In this document: piece after piece, positions 1 through 8,494 of the stretch
Layout: each line of letters begins with the position of its first letter
Numbering within the stretch: position 1 is the first letter of the stretch
Virus record (IMG/VR): IMGVR_UViG_3300010883_000696
Location: 1 to 20,135 of that record
DNA from: a virus
DNA: 20,135 bases
Reading direction: 5' to 3' (one strand)
The notes under the pieces: generated by a model
Databases searched by the model: none
Seen by the model: only the letters and a program-made list of their open reading frames with translations
Told to the model about the DNA's origin: nothing
Made by a program: the position numbers and the translations under genes

Positions 1-240
1 AAGCACCTCCAAAGAACTGCCGCTCGGGATAGGCACTTGGTACACGATCTTTGGATTGTCAGCATTTTCGCCCGTAGTCGATGCAGTGGTTATTTCCACA
101 TCAACCTTGGCGCTGGATGATGCGTGGACGTTAGCGAGTAGACAACCAATGACAATCGCTGTCCTGCTCGATCCCACCGTGTACACTGATTGGACAGTGG
201 TGACCCCAGCTTTCGTCCGTAAGTAAAAATTATTTGCCAT
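1..240 (-). CDS. Virion-associated protein of unknown function, N-terminal 80 residues only
   Basis: The frame is open from an ATG at 240 to the left edge, so the C-terminus is missing. It begins MANNFYLRTKAGVTTVQ and runs through VPIPSGSSLEVL at the edge. The start sits 4 bases after the stop of the tail-fibre gene, with AGGA about 7 bases upstream as a ribosome site that lies inside the fibre's last codons. The visible part is rich in Val, Thr and Ser with no charged clusters, consistent with a beta-rich particle protein. The MAN-x-(F/Y)-Y opening resembles the start of the fibre gene just upstream. By position it is probably a tail or decoration component. I do not recognise a named family, and the function is inferred from context only. 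Confidence 0.75.
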   Translation of the reverse strand, partial: MANNFYLRTKAGVTTVQSVYTVGSSRTAIVIGCLLANVHASSSAKVDVEITTASTTGENADNPKIVYQVPIPSGSSLEVL

Positions 241-244
241 GAAA

Positions 245-3200
245 TTATCCTAGTGCTAGGGCCATCGGTATTGAGTTGTCGGCGACCGCTTCCCATACCG
301 GGTTAGCGCCTGATCCCTTTGTGGTTAAAACATATCCAGAAGTTGATTGAGACAGGCGAGTCGGCGCGCCTGATACTCCATAAATTAAAACGTCGCCTTG
401 TGTGCCGTCTTCCAATTCAGTAAGCGTCACCGCGTTCACCGCAAGTTCAGATGACCCGACAGCCCCTGCCGCTATTTCACTCGCGGCAACACTATCGGCA
501 GCAAGGTGTGCGGCAGTGATCGCGCCTGTTCCGATTCGTGCTGCATCAAGTGTTCCACTTGCAATGTTATCAGCGTTGGTCGTGTCGGTTGTTGCGCTGG
601 TAGCCAAACCACTGATCTTCGACGTGGCTATTGCCGCACTGGCGTTGATGTCGGCATTGACGATGTCGAGGGCTGCTAATTTTGACTTTGCTATAGCCGC
701 TGATGCGTTCACATCGGCATTAACAATATCGAGCGAGGCGAGTTTAGTTTTTGCAATCGCCGCACCAGCATCCACATCCGCATCAACAATCGCAAGCGCG
801 GCTAGTTTAGATTTTGCTATTGCGGCACCAGCATCCACATCCGCATCAACAATCGCCAGTGCTGCTAGTTTCGTTTTTGCTATTGCGGCTGATGCGTTGA
901 TGTCCGCATTAACAATGTCGAGGGCTGCTAACTTAGTCTTAGCAATCGCCGCACTTGCATTGATGTCCGCATTAACAATTGTGCCATCGGTAATCTTCGT
1001 TGACGTGATCGATCCATCGGCGGGTGTTGCATCTGCCCACGTCGCTAACCCATCCGCGTCGGATTTAAGAAAGTACCCGTTAGTCGGGGAGGATGTGATC
1101 TTTATCTGACCATTAATTTCTAGCTTCGCATCAGGGTCGGCAACGCCTATACCAATGTTCTCAGCGGCAGTGATGGTCATCGCCAACGCATCTGCGTTGT
1201 CATCAATACCTGTTGATGCAAAGTTACTGGCGGAGTAGGTGTTGAAATTGATGTTGCCACCGAGTTCCGGTGTCGAATCATCAACAACTGCCGCGATTCC
1301 CGGCGCGATACCAACGAACGAGGAACCCGAGTAATACTTAAGTTGATTGCCCGTTGAATCGTACCAGAGGTCGCCAGCGGCAGGGCTTCCGGGCGCACTC
1401 GACGCAATCGTATATTCGTCGCTATACCGCTGAATCGAAGCCTCGTTGGTGGCAACCGTTGTTATGTCGCTAGATATTCCCGCGAGAGTGTTCATGTTGG
1501 TGACATTCCCGCTTGTGCCTAGCACGTTCATGTCATTCACAACATCTGCTGTTCCCAAGGTGTTGAGGTCGGCCACAACGTCTGCCGTTGCCAAGGTATT
1601 CATATCGACAACTACATCAGCCGTACCGAGGGTATTCATGTCGGCAACAACGTCCGCCGTTCCCAGCGTGTTCATATCGGCAACCGCATCAGCCGTGCCT
1701 AACAATCCAATTTCCGTTGCCTTACCCGCCACGGCAGTAATGTCGGCACTTATACCCGACAGGGTGTTCATATTTGTGACGTTGCCTGATGTGCCGAGAA
1801 CATTCATGTCGTTGACTACATCGGCTGTACCGAGCGTGTTCAGGTCGGCAACCACGTCTGCGGTTCCCAAAGTGTTTAGATCAATTACGACATCGGCTGT
1901 GCCTAAAATTGCCATATCGGCAACAGCGTCTACGGTGCCAAGTCTCCCTACTTCGGTAGCCTTCCCCGCTACGGCAGTAATGTCGGAACTGATTCCCGAC
2001 AGAGTGTTCATGTTCGTGACATTCCCACTGGTGCCAAGAACATTCATATCATTTACAACGTCTGCCGTTCCAAGTGTGTTCAAGTCGGTGACTACATCCG
2101 CTGTTCCGAGCGTATTCATGTCGGCAACTATGTCAGCCGTTGCCAGAACATTCATATCTGAAATCACATCGGCAACTGCCAGCGTGTTCATATCTGATAT
2201 GACATCAGCAATCGCCAATAGATTCATATCAGCAACGATGTCGGCGGTTCCGAGGAGCGCCATGTCTGCCACCGCATCAGCGGTTCCAAGGCGACCCACT
2301 TCCGTTGCCTTGCCCGATACAGCAGTTATGTCAGCACTTATTCCTGACAGCGTATTCATGTTGGTTACGTTACCGCTCGTTCCCAGCACATTCATGTCGT
2401 TAACTACATCCGCCGTTCCTAAAGTGTTTAGATCACTGACTACGTCCGCCGTTCCTAAAGTGTTCAAGTCGGTCACTACATCGGCGATTGCTAGGATGGC
2501 CATGTCCGCAATGACATCGGTTGTGGCAAGCAACGCCATATCAGCAACAACATCTGCCGTTCCGAGCAGATTCAAATCAGTCACCACGTCAGCAGTTCCG
2601 AGAGTGTTCATATCGGCAACGACATCGGCTGTGCCGAGAATCGCCATGTCTGCCACTGCGTCGGCAGTTCCCAGACGCCCTATCTCTGTTGCCTTCGCCG
2701 CGACCGCACCTATGTCAGTTGCATCTGCGGCCACGGAAGTTATGTCCGAACTGATACCCGCAAGAGTATTCATGTTCGTCACATTGCCGCTTGTACCCAG
2801 CGTATTCATGTCGGCAACAACGTCCGCTGTGCCGAGTACATTCATATCAGCAACGATGTCTGCCGTAGCCAAAATGTTCATGTCGCTCACAACGTCTGCT
2901 GTAGCGAGTGTGTTCGCATCCGCAACAAAATCGGCAGTCGCAATAAGATTCAAATCAGTTACAAAATCGGCAGAGGCAACGGTGTTTAGGTCTGAAACGA
3001 CATCCGCTGTTCCTAAAAGCGCCATGTCAGCAATCACATCCGCTGTTCCAAGGAGGCCTATTTCGGTAGCCTTACCAGCTACCGCCCCAATATCAGTTGC
3101 ATCTGCCGCGACTGCGGTGACATCACTTGAAATCGCATTCACCCCCGTCACGTCCGCACTGATCGAAGACACATTCGACACAGCCGCACTGATCCCGCTG

Positions 3201-4210
3201 AGAGTGTTGATGTGACCCTGATCTGTCGTGGTTGGTGTTGTTCTTAACCAAGTGGTCGTGGCTAAGTCATACACCATCTTGACGTTATTTGTCGTATTAA
3301 AATATTGCGCCCCGTCTACCAACGCATCACCGTCATTATCAAGCGTCGGGTCTGAGGATTTGGAGCCTAACTCCAGATCATTGAAATCATCATAAGCGGC
3401 GGCGGCACTGGCGCTTGATGCGGCTGATGCCGTTGCGCTCGAAGCCGAAGAGGTTGCCGAGGACGCAGAATTCGTTGCCTGAGTCGTTGCGATGACGGCT
3501 TGAGCCGTTGATATCGTGGCTTGGGCGGTAGAGGTCGCTTGGCTGGCCGCGCTTGCCGTCGCGCTGACAGCAGAAGCGGTAGCGCTGGCACTGCCCTTTG
3601 CGGCATGGTGCAAGGCCGAGTAACTGGTTCCATCAACAGTGTCATCTTCTGCGCTGATGGCCCACTCTTTAGAGGCGCCCGCTGCAGCGGTGTCGGTAAT
3701 GTTCGTTCCACCGACAGCCCAAGCCTTCGAGGAACTATCACTACCAGTAACATAGCCATCCGTTTTCTTGGCCCAGTTTCTGGCCTCCTCAACATCAACC
3801 ATCAACTCCCAGTTGGCCGCTGATAGGTCAGTAGCCCAAGTGCCAGAAGTGTGTGCGACGATGCAGATGTAGAGACTGTCTGTGCTTGCGCCAGACGAGC
3901 CATCAACGACAACATCGCGTAATGAAAATGCTGTTGCTGTCGCCCATGTCCCTTGCCATAGGCCAACACCTGTTTGAAGGTCTAAAGCGCCCCCGGAACC
4001 GAAGCCTATAATGCTCCCAGCGCGAGTGGCGGCGTTGGCCGTTATCTCAAAGTCTGTAGATTCATTGGGGAGTTTAATCGCCCTCTTAACATTGAGTTCG
4101 CCAGTGTCCCAAGCAGTGACCAAAGCGTCAAAATCCGACTTAACAACGTCGCCCCTTGCAAGAGTCCCCTGTGTGTAAGAGCCCTGTCTAGTGTAATAAT
4201 CGTTAGCCAT
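245..4210 (-). CDS. Repetitive tail fibre protein (1321 aa)
   Basis: This is probably the adhesin or fibre that contacts the host surface. The N-terminus (residues 1-200) carries motifs common in phage tail fibres: EEARNWAKKTDG at about 142-152, SSKAWAVGGTNITDT at about 160-174 and KEWAISAEDD at about 181-190. Residues 203-272 are almost only Ala, Ser and Thr. Residues 386-907 hold 36 copies of a 12-residue repeat in five super-units. A linker with APGSPAAGDLWYDSTGN and PELGGNINF motifs follows, then an IGIGVADPDAKLEINGQ motif. Residues 1077-1202 are six 21-residue repeats, and the C-terminus is Ala/Thr-rich, ending in MALALG. No intramolecular chaperone or enzymatic domain is evident. The ATG follows the hub gene's stop directly, with TAGG about 7 bases upstream. 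Fibre identity is solid. Which end attaches to the particle is inferred from the family, where the N-terminus normally anchors. Confidence 0.92.
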   Translation of the reverse strand: MANDYYTRQGSYTQGTLARGDVVKSDFDALVTAWDTGELNVKRAIKLPNESTDFEITANAATRAGSIIGFGSGGALDLQTGVGLWQGTWATATAFSLRDVVVDGSSGASTDSLYICIVAHTSGTWATDLSAANWELMVDVEEARNWAKKTDGYVTGSDSSSKAWAVGGTNITDTAAAGASKEWAISAEDDTVDGTSYSALHHAAKGSASATASAVSATASAASQATSTAQATISTAQAVIATTQATNSASSATSSASSATASAASSASAAAAYDDFNDLELGSKSSDPTLDNDGDALVDGAQYFNTTNNVKMVYDLATTTWLRTTPTTTDQGHINTLSGISAAVSNVSSISADVTGVNAISSDVTAVAADATDIGAVAGKATEIGLLGTADVIADMALLGTADVVSDLNTVASADFVTDLNLIATADFVADANTLATADVVSDMNILATADIVADMNVLGTADVVADMNTLGTSGNVTNMNTLAGISSDITSVAADATDIGAVAAKATEIGRLGTADAVADMAILGTADVVADMNTLGTADVVTDLNLLGTADVVADMALLATTDVIADMAILAIADVVTDLNTLGTADVVSDLNTLGTADVVNDMNVLGTSGNVTNMNTLSGISADITAVSGKATEVGRLGTADAVADMALLGTADIVADMNLLAIADVISDMNTLAVADVISDMNVLATADIVADMNTLGTADVVTDLNTLGTADVVNDMNVLGTSGNVTNMNTLSGISSDITAVAGKATEVGRLGTVDAVADMAILGTADVVIDLNTLGTADVVADLNTLGTADVVNDMNVLGTSGNVTNMNTLSGISADITAVAGKATEIGLLGTADAVADMNTLGTADVVADMNTLGTADVVVDMNTLATADVVADLNTLGTADVVNDMNVLGTSGNVTNMNTLAGISSDITTVATNEASIQRYSDEYTIASSAPGSPAAGDLWYDSTGNQLKYYSGSSFVGIAPGIAAVVDDSTPELGGNINFNTYSASNFASTGIDDNADALAMTITAAENIGIGVADPDAKLEINGQIKITSSPTNGYFLKSDADGLATWADATPADGSITSTKITDGTIVNADINASAAIAKTKLAALDIVNADINASAAIAKTKLAALAIVDADVDAGAAIAKSKLAALAIVDADVDAGAAIAKTKLASLDIVNADVNASAAIAKSKLAALDIVNADINASAAIATSKISGLATSATTDTTNADNIASGTLDAARIGTGAITAAHLAADSVAASEIAAGAVGSSELAVNAVTLTELEDGTQGDVLIYGVSGAPTRLSQSTSGYVLTTKGSGANPVWEAVADNSIPMALALG
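605..982 (-). repeat. Six tandem 63-base repeats (21 residues each) in the fibre C-terminal region
   Basis: Six in-frame copies run without gaps, encoding residues 1077-1202. The consensus is DIVNADINASAAIAKTKLAA plus Leu. The N-A-D and A-A-I-A-K-x-K-L positions are invariant or nearly so, while Asn/Asp alternate at positions 4 and 8. The last copy has drifted (ATSKISGL). Repeats of the NADINASAAIA type are frequent in phage fibres. Confidence 0.93.
1490..3055 (-). repeat. Array of 36 copies of a 36-base repeat (12 residues) in five super-units
   Basis: The consensus is x-L-G-T-A-D-V-V-x-D-M-N, with A for G, L for M and A for the final N as the common variants. Reading leftward, super-units of 8, 9, 8, 5 and 6 copies lie at 2768-3055, 2354-2677, 2006-2293, 1766-1945 and 1490-1705. 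Linkers of 30, 20, 20 and 20 residues of the type TLSGISADITAVAGKATEVG separate them. Each unit opens with a copy like RLGTADAVADMA (unit 1 has LLGTADVIADMA) and closes with LGTSGNVTNMN. Copies, linkers and total length agree exactly (522 residues). Third codon positions differ widely between copies that encode the same peptide. Confidence 0.95.
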
Positions 4211-6766
4211 TTAGCGCCTAATCCTCCGTGGCGAGTAATGCACCGTAACGCCCTGTAGCGTGTGTGGTTGCTCATATGTCGCTTCAGACAAAATCAATAA
4301 ACCCATGTTTGTTCCAACACCTTCAATATTGTGTTCCGCTGTAGACACAACAGCAGATGACCAATTAAACGTATCCCAGTTATCAATATTCCAGTAGCCA
4401 CCGTCAGCCGTCACCGACATATCCAACTCCCTCGCTTCTGGGACTTCTGGACTGTCGTATGAGTACGCGGGCATAAACTTCAGAGAAACATCAGAGCCTG
4501 CCGACATTTCGAAATGAATCTTTCTGAACCGTTTATTCCGTGTTGGCGTGTCGTAGTGGTAATACGAAAGCCGTAACATCGCTTCTATCTTGGCTCCATC
4601 AAAAGACGTTCCCTTGTCCATTTGATAGATGTACCCGTCATTTGAACCAAAGAATAAAATCTCATCCCCATCAGCGTCCTCTGAAGAGCAAACTGAATAC
4701 ACAACCTTCCCAAGGTCTGCCCTTATGAACCCAGCCAATTTGTTACCAGCAAATGTTCCAAAAACCGCAGTGCCGTCATTAAAAAACAAGCGGTACTGAC
4801 CCTTCGACCTAACCCGCACCGAAGAAATTGATTTTCCCTTTTTTGAGTCAATTACTGGTTTAATTTTTTTACTCAGTGATGAGATCGCAAAATCACCATA
4901 CGCATTAACCGCTGACAGGTTCGTTACTCCCCTATCATCTAAGTAAATAGTTTCTGCAAGATTCTGAACGGTGTACTCAACCGCACCAGAGTTATTGGAG
5001 AATGTTTTAAGGTTCCAATCTGCAATGCTGGTTCCATACAAGATGTAGGTGCGATTGCGATTAAAGATTGCCATCGAATCACCGCGCATTACCTGTAGCC
5101 CAGTTATTTCATCGCCCGTACCAAGTTCAGCGGCGCCCGTAATCACAGTCCATGAGTAAGGAAGGCCGATACCGGAATGCTGTAACGAACCTTTATGGAA
5201 GGCTAGAAACAAGTGCTTCTTGTGGGCGGTTATATGCCGTGGTGTATCGATAGACATCCCCGTGGATACTGGAACCCAATACGTCCCATCAAATTCAAAG
5301 GCGGGATTGAACCCATCACATCCATACATTCGATTACTGGATGTGCTTCCACCAAAGTTGTAATTGATAAACTCGTATCGGCCACCGGGAACAAGAGCGA
5401 CTGTTTGTCTAATCCCTTTAGACAAGGCGCGATGCGCCATGACCAAATCGCCTGCGGTATGACCTGCCGGAGTAGTGCTGTGGGCGCCACGCACACAACC
5501 AGTCAGACTGGTGCTTCCGGTTTTCCCCGTGTAAGTAATCTTTTCCGTTCCAATCGTTACTGTTCCTGTATCCGGAAAGTCCGATACATCGGTAACGGGG
5601 ATGGTAAAAACACTGGAATTAATAGTGGAGAGAACTGTCGTGCTGTATTTGTATAGCGTCTTGTTATCCGCAAAAGCATCGCTAATAACAACTGTTCCAG
5701 CAAATCCTGAGCCCGTTCCACCAAGTGTTATTGTGGGCGCTGACACATAACCACTTCCCGCAGTCTCAATCGTAATTACTGAGATGGCGCCTGCTGAAAT
5801 TGTTACGCTTCCAGTTGCAGTGACTCCGCTTGGCGGATCGCTAAAAGTAACGGGAGTCGTTTCGGGAGCAGTATATCCAGAGCCCCCATCTGTTATCGTT
5901 ACCGATGCAACCGTGTGACTTATATCAGACAGGACAAACAACCCTTCGGCGCTATCAATAGCGTAAGACCCAGCGCGTAATGCGATACGTCTTACCGTGG
6001 CTGTTGTGGTGGTGTCAGCCTGCTTTACCGTGTCTCCTTCGGAGAATTCCTCCGTCCCAAGATCAAAATCTATATAAGACCCCAGATCAACAGCGGCCCA
6101 TCCAGTAGTGCTTGCTTTATACATCTTGCACGCTGTTCCACCAGCGTTATCCCTAAAAGCATAGATATCCCCGTTATAGACCCACACCCCACGAATCGGG
6201 CCTGATCCCGTCACAACGCCAATTTTCGACCTCGCCCTTTCAATTGACGCTTGAGAGTAAGTCGAATCCAGCGCGTCGGTAGCGGCGCCAAGAGAATTTT
6301 CGATAGTTTTCACTACCGCGACAGTTGAAGCACTGACCTGGATATTTTCTCCTACTTGGAAAGTTCCTGTGAGCAAGGCAACAGCCATGTACCCAACCGC
6401 ATCACTTCCGGCATAAGAACCACTTTCCACTACCGTATTAACAATGAGTTCAGCAGTAGCGCCTGACGTTGCGCCAGTAATAACATTCGTATCTACCGCC
6501 GCCACCGTTCCAGTTTGGAATTCAATAATCCAGTAAATACTTTCCGAAGGCTTAACTCGTCCGTCGTACCGTTCAAAACCATCGACACGGCGATAACCGC
6601 CTTCCGGATACACCTCATAATTCTTCCCATACAAAAGGGAACCCGGCGAAGTTGAAAGGGCTGGATCAGTAAGCACCTCCCCACCCTCAAAAGCGAAATA
6701 CTTTGCTCTCAGAGAGGATGACGGAAACGAACTCCTAGATACTAAGTCGGCATAAATATTCGTCAT
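4211..6766 (-). CDS. Tail hub / head-closure protein with beta-rich inserts (851 aa)
   Basis: The N-terminus (about 25-72) has the pattern FEGGEVLTDPAL, YGKNYEVYPEGGYRR, VDGFERYDGR, which I associate with hub proteins of the P22 gp10 (packaged-DNA stabilisation) type in short-tailed phages. The C-terminal half has the expected propeller-like strands and closes with TLQGVTVHYSPRRIRR. In between lie apparent inserts. Residues 288-365 contain two GGSGY/AGSGY-x-(A)P-type repeats, and residues 390-442 form a module with GTVTIGTEKITYTGKTG and GCVRGAHSTTPAGHTAGD. Both occur as mobile decorations in virion proteins. The ATG overlaps the adaptor stop by 4 bases (ATGA), so translation is probably coupled. 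The family assignment is by remembered pattern. Virion role is very likely and exact hub function likely. Confidence 0.8.
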   Translation of the reverse strand: MTNIYADLVSRSSFPSSSLRAKYFAFEGGEVLTDPALSTSPGSLLYGKNYEVYPEGGYRRVDGFERYDGRVKPSESIYWIIEFQTGTVAAVDTNVITGATSGATAELIVNTVVESGSYAGSDAVGYMAVALLTGTFQVGENIQVSASTVAVVKTIENSLGAATDALDSTYSQASIERARSKIGVVTGSGPIRGVWVYNGDIYAFRDNAGGTACKMYKASTTGWAAVDLGSYIDFDLGTEEFSEGDTVKQADTTTTATVRRIALRAGSYAIDSAEGLFVLSDISHTVASVTITDGGSGYTAPETTPVTFSDPPSGVTATGSVTISAGAISVITIETAGSGYVSAPTITLGGTGSGFAGTVVISDAFADNKTLYKYSTTVLSTINSSVFTIPVTDVSDFPDTGTVTIGTEKITYTGKTGSTSLTGCVRGAHSTTPAGHTAGDLVMAHRALSKGIRQTVALVPGGRYEFINYNFGGSTSSNRMYGCDGFNPAFEFDGTYWVPVSTGMSIDTPRHITAHKKHLFLAFHKGSLQHSGIGLPYSWTVITGAAELGTGDEITGLQVMRGDSMAIFNRNRTYILYGTSIADWNLKTFSNNSGAVEYTVQNLAETIYLDDRGVTNLSAVNAYGDFAISSLSKKIKPVIDSKKGKSISSVRVRSKGQYRLFFNDGTAVFGTFAGNKLAGFIRADLGKVVYSVCSSEDADGDEILFFGSNDGYIYQMDKGTSFDGAKIEAMLRLSYYHYDTPTRNKRFRKIHFEMSAGSDVSLKFMPAYSYDSPEVPEARELDMSVTADGGYWNIDNWDTFNWSSAVVSTAEHNIEGVGTNMGLLILSEATYEQPHTLQGVTVHYSPRRIRR

Positions 6767-7449
6767 ATGACCTGGATGACCTCTTCAGTATCCACGCTAC
6801 TCAACCTACGCATTCTTTGATCAGGCAATGACCTGGCTTCTAGTTTGTCGAGTATGTCTTGATACTCAGCCGATGCCGCCAGCAGAATCTCTGGGGCTTC
6901 CTCTCTTTCTGCCCACATTGTTTTGGCCCTAGACACAATTATCCGGTGATACATCGTTGGGATTACTGACACGTCAGCGTTAGCCGCCATCCGTGTCGGA
7001 GATTGCCAATAATCAGCCGTAATCGTGTAAGCCTTGTCTGGTCGTGGATAAACGATAAGGGATTCATCCGGCTTAACCACAACATATGTCGGCGTTGCAT
7101 TGGTCTGCGTCCCTTGCCGTTGCGAAGACCTGAACTCAACATACTCAAGGGGACTAAGATTCGTCCAATCGTCGGACGTGTAATCCAAAAAGAAGGATCG
7201 CATATCCCACGTACCAAGATCAGTGGGCTTAGTTAACGCCGGGGCTTCAGTGCCTGTTGATAATGTCGAGGAGTACTGCGCCCAAAGGAAACTCCAATCC
7301 TTCCACAGCCCCTGTATCTGGTGATCAGACTCTGCGACAAAATCGATGATCGCTTTTAGCTGGCCTTCCTGAGTAACAACCGTACTGGGGCCAGTACCTG
7401 AGACACCGACTTCTTGCCTAACTGTTTGACAAAGTTCTAGGAACGTCAT
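6763..7449 (-). CDS. Head-tail adaptor protein (phage adaptor family, 228 aa)
   Basis: This is probably the ring protein that joins the portal to the tail hub. The N-terminus FLELCQTVRQEVGVSGTGPST is typical of phage adaptor proteins, followed by a helical segment (Q-L-K-A-I-I-D-F-V-A-E-S-D-H-Q-I-Q-x-L-W) and DWSFLWAQ. YVVVKPDESLIVYPRPD and YTITADYWQSPTRM match the beta section of that family, and the MYHRIIVSRAKTMWAEREEAPE helix follows. Length is normal. The start lies 32 bases inside the glycosyltransferase gene, and no strong ribosome site is visible, suggesting coupling. Position directly before the hub gene supports the role. Confidence 0.82.
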   Translation of the reverse strand: MTFLELCQTVRQEVGVSGTGPSTVVTQEGQLKAIIDFVAESDHQIQGLWKDWSFLWAQYSSTLSTGTEAPALTKPTDLGTWDMRSFFLDYTSDDWTNLSPLEYVEFRSSQRQGTQTNATPTYVVVKPDESLIVYPRPDKAYTITADYWQSPTRMAANADVSVIPTMYHRIIVSRAKTMWAEREEAPEILLAASAEYQDILDKLEARSLPDQRMRRLSSVDTEEVIQVI

Positions 7450-8494
7450 ATTTCAAATTTCTGTGGTATTCGATTGCCTTAACTACGGTGTTGGGATCGA
7501 TCTTTGCGGCGCACATGGCTCCGCCAGTTTCGTCATCTCTATTGCACGTCTTAAAACTGAAATGAATCTTGTGACATGGATAGCAGTCAACACCGTCAGG
7601 AACAATGGATGTTGTGTTAACCCAATACTTAGGAAGGTTCTCTCTCGACGAATGGCTCAACAAAACAACCTTGGCCACATCCTCCATGCTCACACTATTG
7701 AGAACTCCTGTTTCTGGGCCAACAACTAAATCAGCCCTTTGAGCGAATGCCAGGGTCTTGCGAATAGACCACTTGCCGCTCCTTGCAGATACTCTTTTTT
7801 CTTTTTCCCACCCAACTTCCAGTATCTGGCAAAACTCATCACCCACCATGACAAAACGGACTTCTGGCATAGCGATCAAAACTCTCGCCATCACTGCATC
7901 CATATGGGGGTAGGCTTTATGAACAGATGAACCAGAAAGCGTAACTACGATCACGTAATGATTTGAGCCGATAGACATTTTCCGCCGCTCGCGCTCAACC
8001 CACTTCTTCTCTGAAGTGCTTGGGAAGAAGGTGTTGTCGAATGAATATTCGACTCCAGCCCTGTCGTGCAAGGCCTCGCTATAGTTTTTATTTAATTTTT
8101 TGTGCCGCTTCTCTGTTGGCCACAAATACTCTTCTTCATTAGGCGTGCAGAGAAGGCCAACCTCAACTACCTGACCAAGATTGATGAACCCTTGGAATAG
8201 CGGGGCTATCCTGTCCCAATACTCGCCTAATTCAGCATTGGGAACCTGTTCGTCATATTGCGTGAGTAATTCATCGACATGCGGGTCATTCTTGAGAATC
8301 TGAGCGCCCCGTTCAGAGCAGTTAACACAGACTCTGAAGCCCTGCTTTTTGAGAATGGGGAAAATTGAACTGCATTGGAGCATGTCGCCATAACCACCAT
8401 AGCGAACAAGGCAAACCGTGTTCTCTCTTATCCCGCCAAGTTGCTCATCTGTCGAATCCTGCCATCTGCCGCTGGGTAATTTAACTACCCTCAA
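7418..8494 (-). CDS. Glycosyltransferase, GT-B fold, family 9 (heptosyltransferase)-like, 358 aa
   Basis: It would transfer a sugar from a nucleotide donor. The N-terminal half has VCLVRYGGYGDMLQCSS at about 27-43, the G-D-x-L-x turn of GT9/GT-B enzymes, and a second Rossmann-like start at about 180-206 (VIVVTLSGSSVHKAYPHMDA). The C-terminal donor-site motif ADLVVGPETGVLNSVSM lies at about 254-270, followed by VVLLSHSSRENLPKYW. CYPCH (304-308), C317 and C328 form a cysteine group of unknown role. The usual glycine-rich start is intact and length suits a full enzyme. The start is TTG in a TTGA overlap with the upstream gene. It sits inside the virion cassette rather than among metabolic genes. 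Acceptor unknown: virion protein, or the host's surface polysaccharide. Confidence 0.8.
   Translation of the reverse strand: MRVVKLPSGRWQDSTDEQLGGIRENTVCLVRYGGYGDMLQCSSIFPILKKQGFRVCVNCSERGAQILKNDPHVDELLTQYDEQVPNAELGEYWDRIAPLFQGFINLGQVVEVGLLCTPNEEEYLWPTEKRHKKLNKNYSEALHDRAGVEYSFDNTFFPSTSEKKWVERERRKMSIGSNHYVIVVTLSGSSVHKAYPHMDAVMARVLIAMPEVRFVMVGDEFCQILEVGWEKEKRVSARSGKWSIRKTLAFAQRADLVVGPETGVLNSVSMEDVAKVVLLSHSSRENLPKYWVNTTSIVPDGVDCYPCHKIHFSFKTCNRDDETGGAMCAAKIDPNTVVKAIEYHRNLKYDVPRTLSNS

Noticed and set aside
402-1109. A 235-codon plus-strand frame opposite the 63-base repeats
   Set aside because: Same cause: repeat periodicity divisible by three keeps an antisense frame open. Ala/Ser-rich product without domain features.
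605-3055. Possible diversity-generating retroelement target in the fibre gene
   Set aside because: No reverse transcriptase, no template repeat, and the differences between copies are mostly synonymous rather than adenine-specific changes in a variable C-terminus.
1490-3055. CRISPR-like array because of regular 36-base spacing
   Set aside because: The repeats are contiguous, in frame, encode a clear peptide repeat and have no unique spacers.
1446-3215. A 589-codon open frame on the plus strand opposite the fibre repeats, with a repeating TSAVP-type peptide
   Set aside because: It is a shadow of the 36-base repeat array: the absence of stops in one repeat unit is multiplied through all copies. 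No ribosome site and no recognisable protein features; all neighbours are on the other strand.
5213-5656. A 147-codon plus-strand frame
   Set aside because: Lies fully opposite the hub gene; no ribosome site and no sensible composition.
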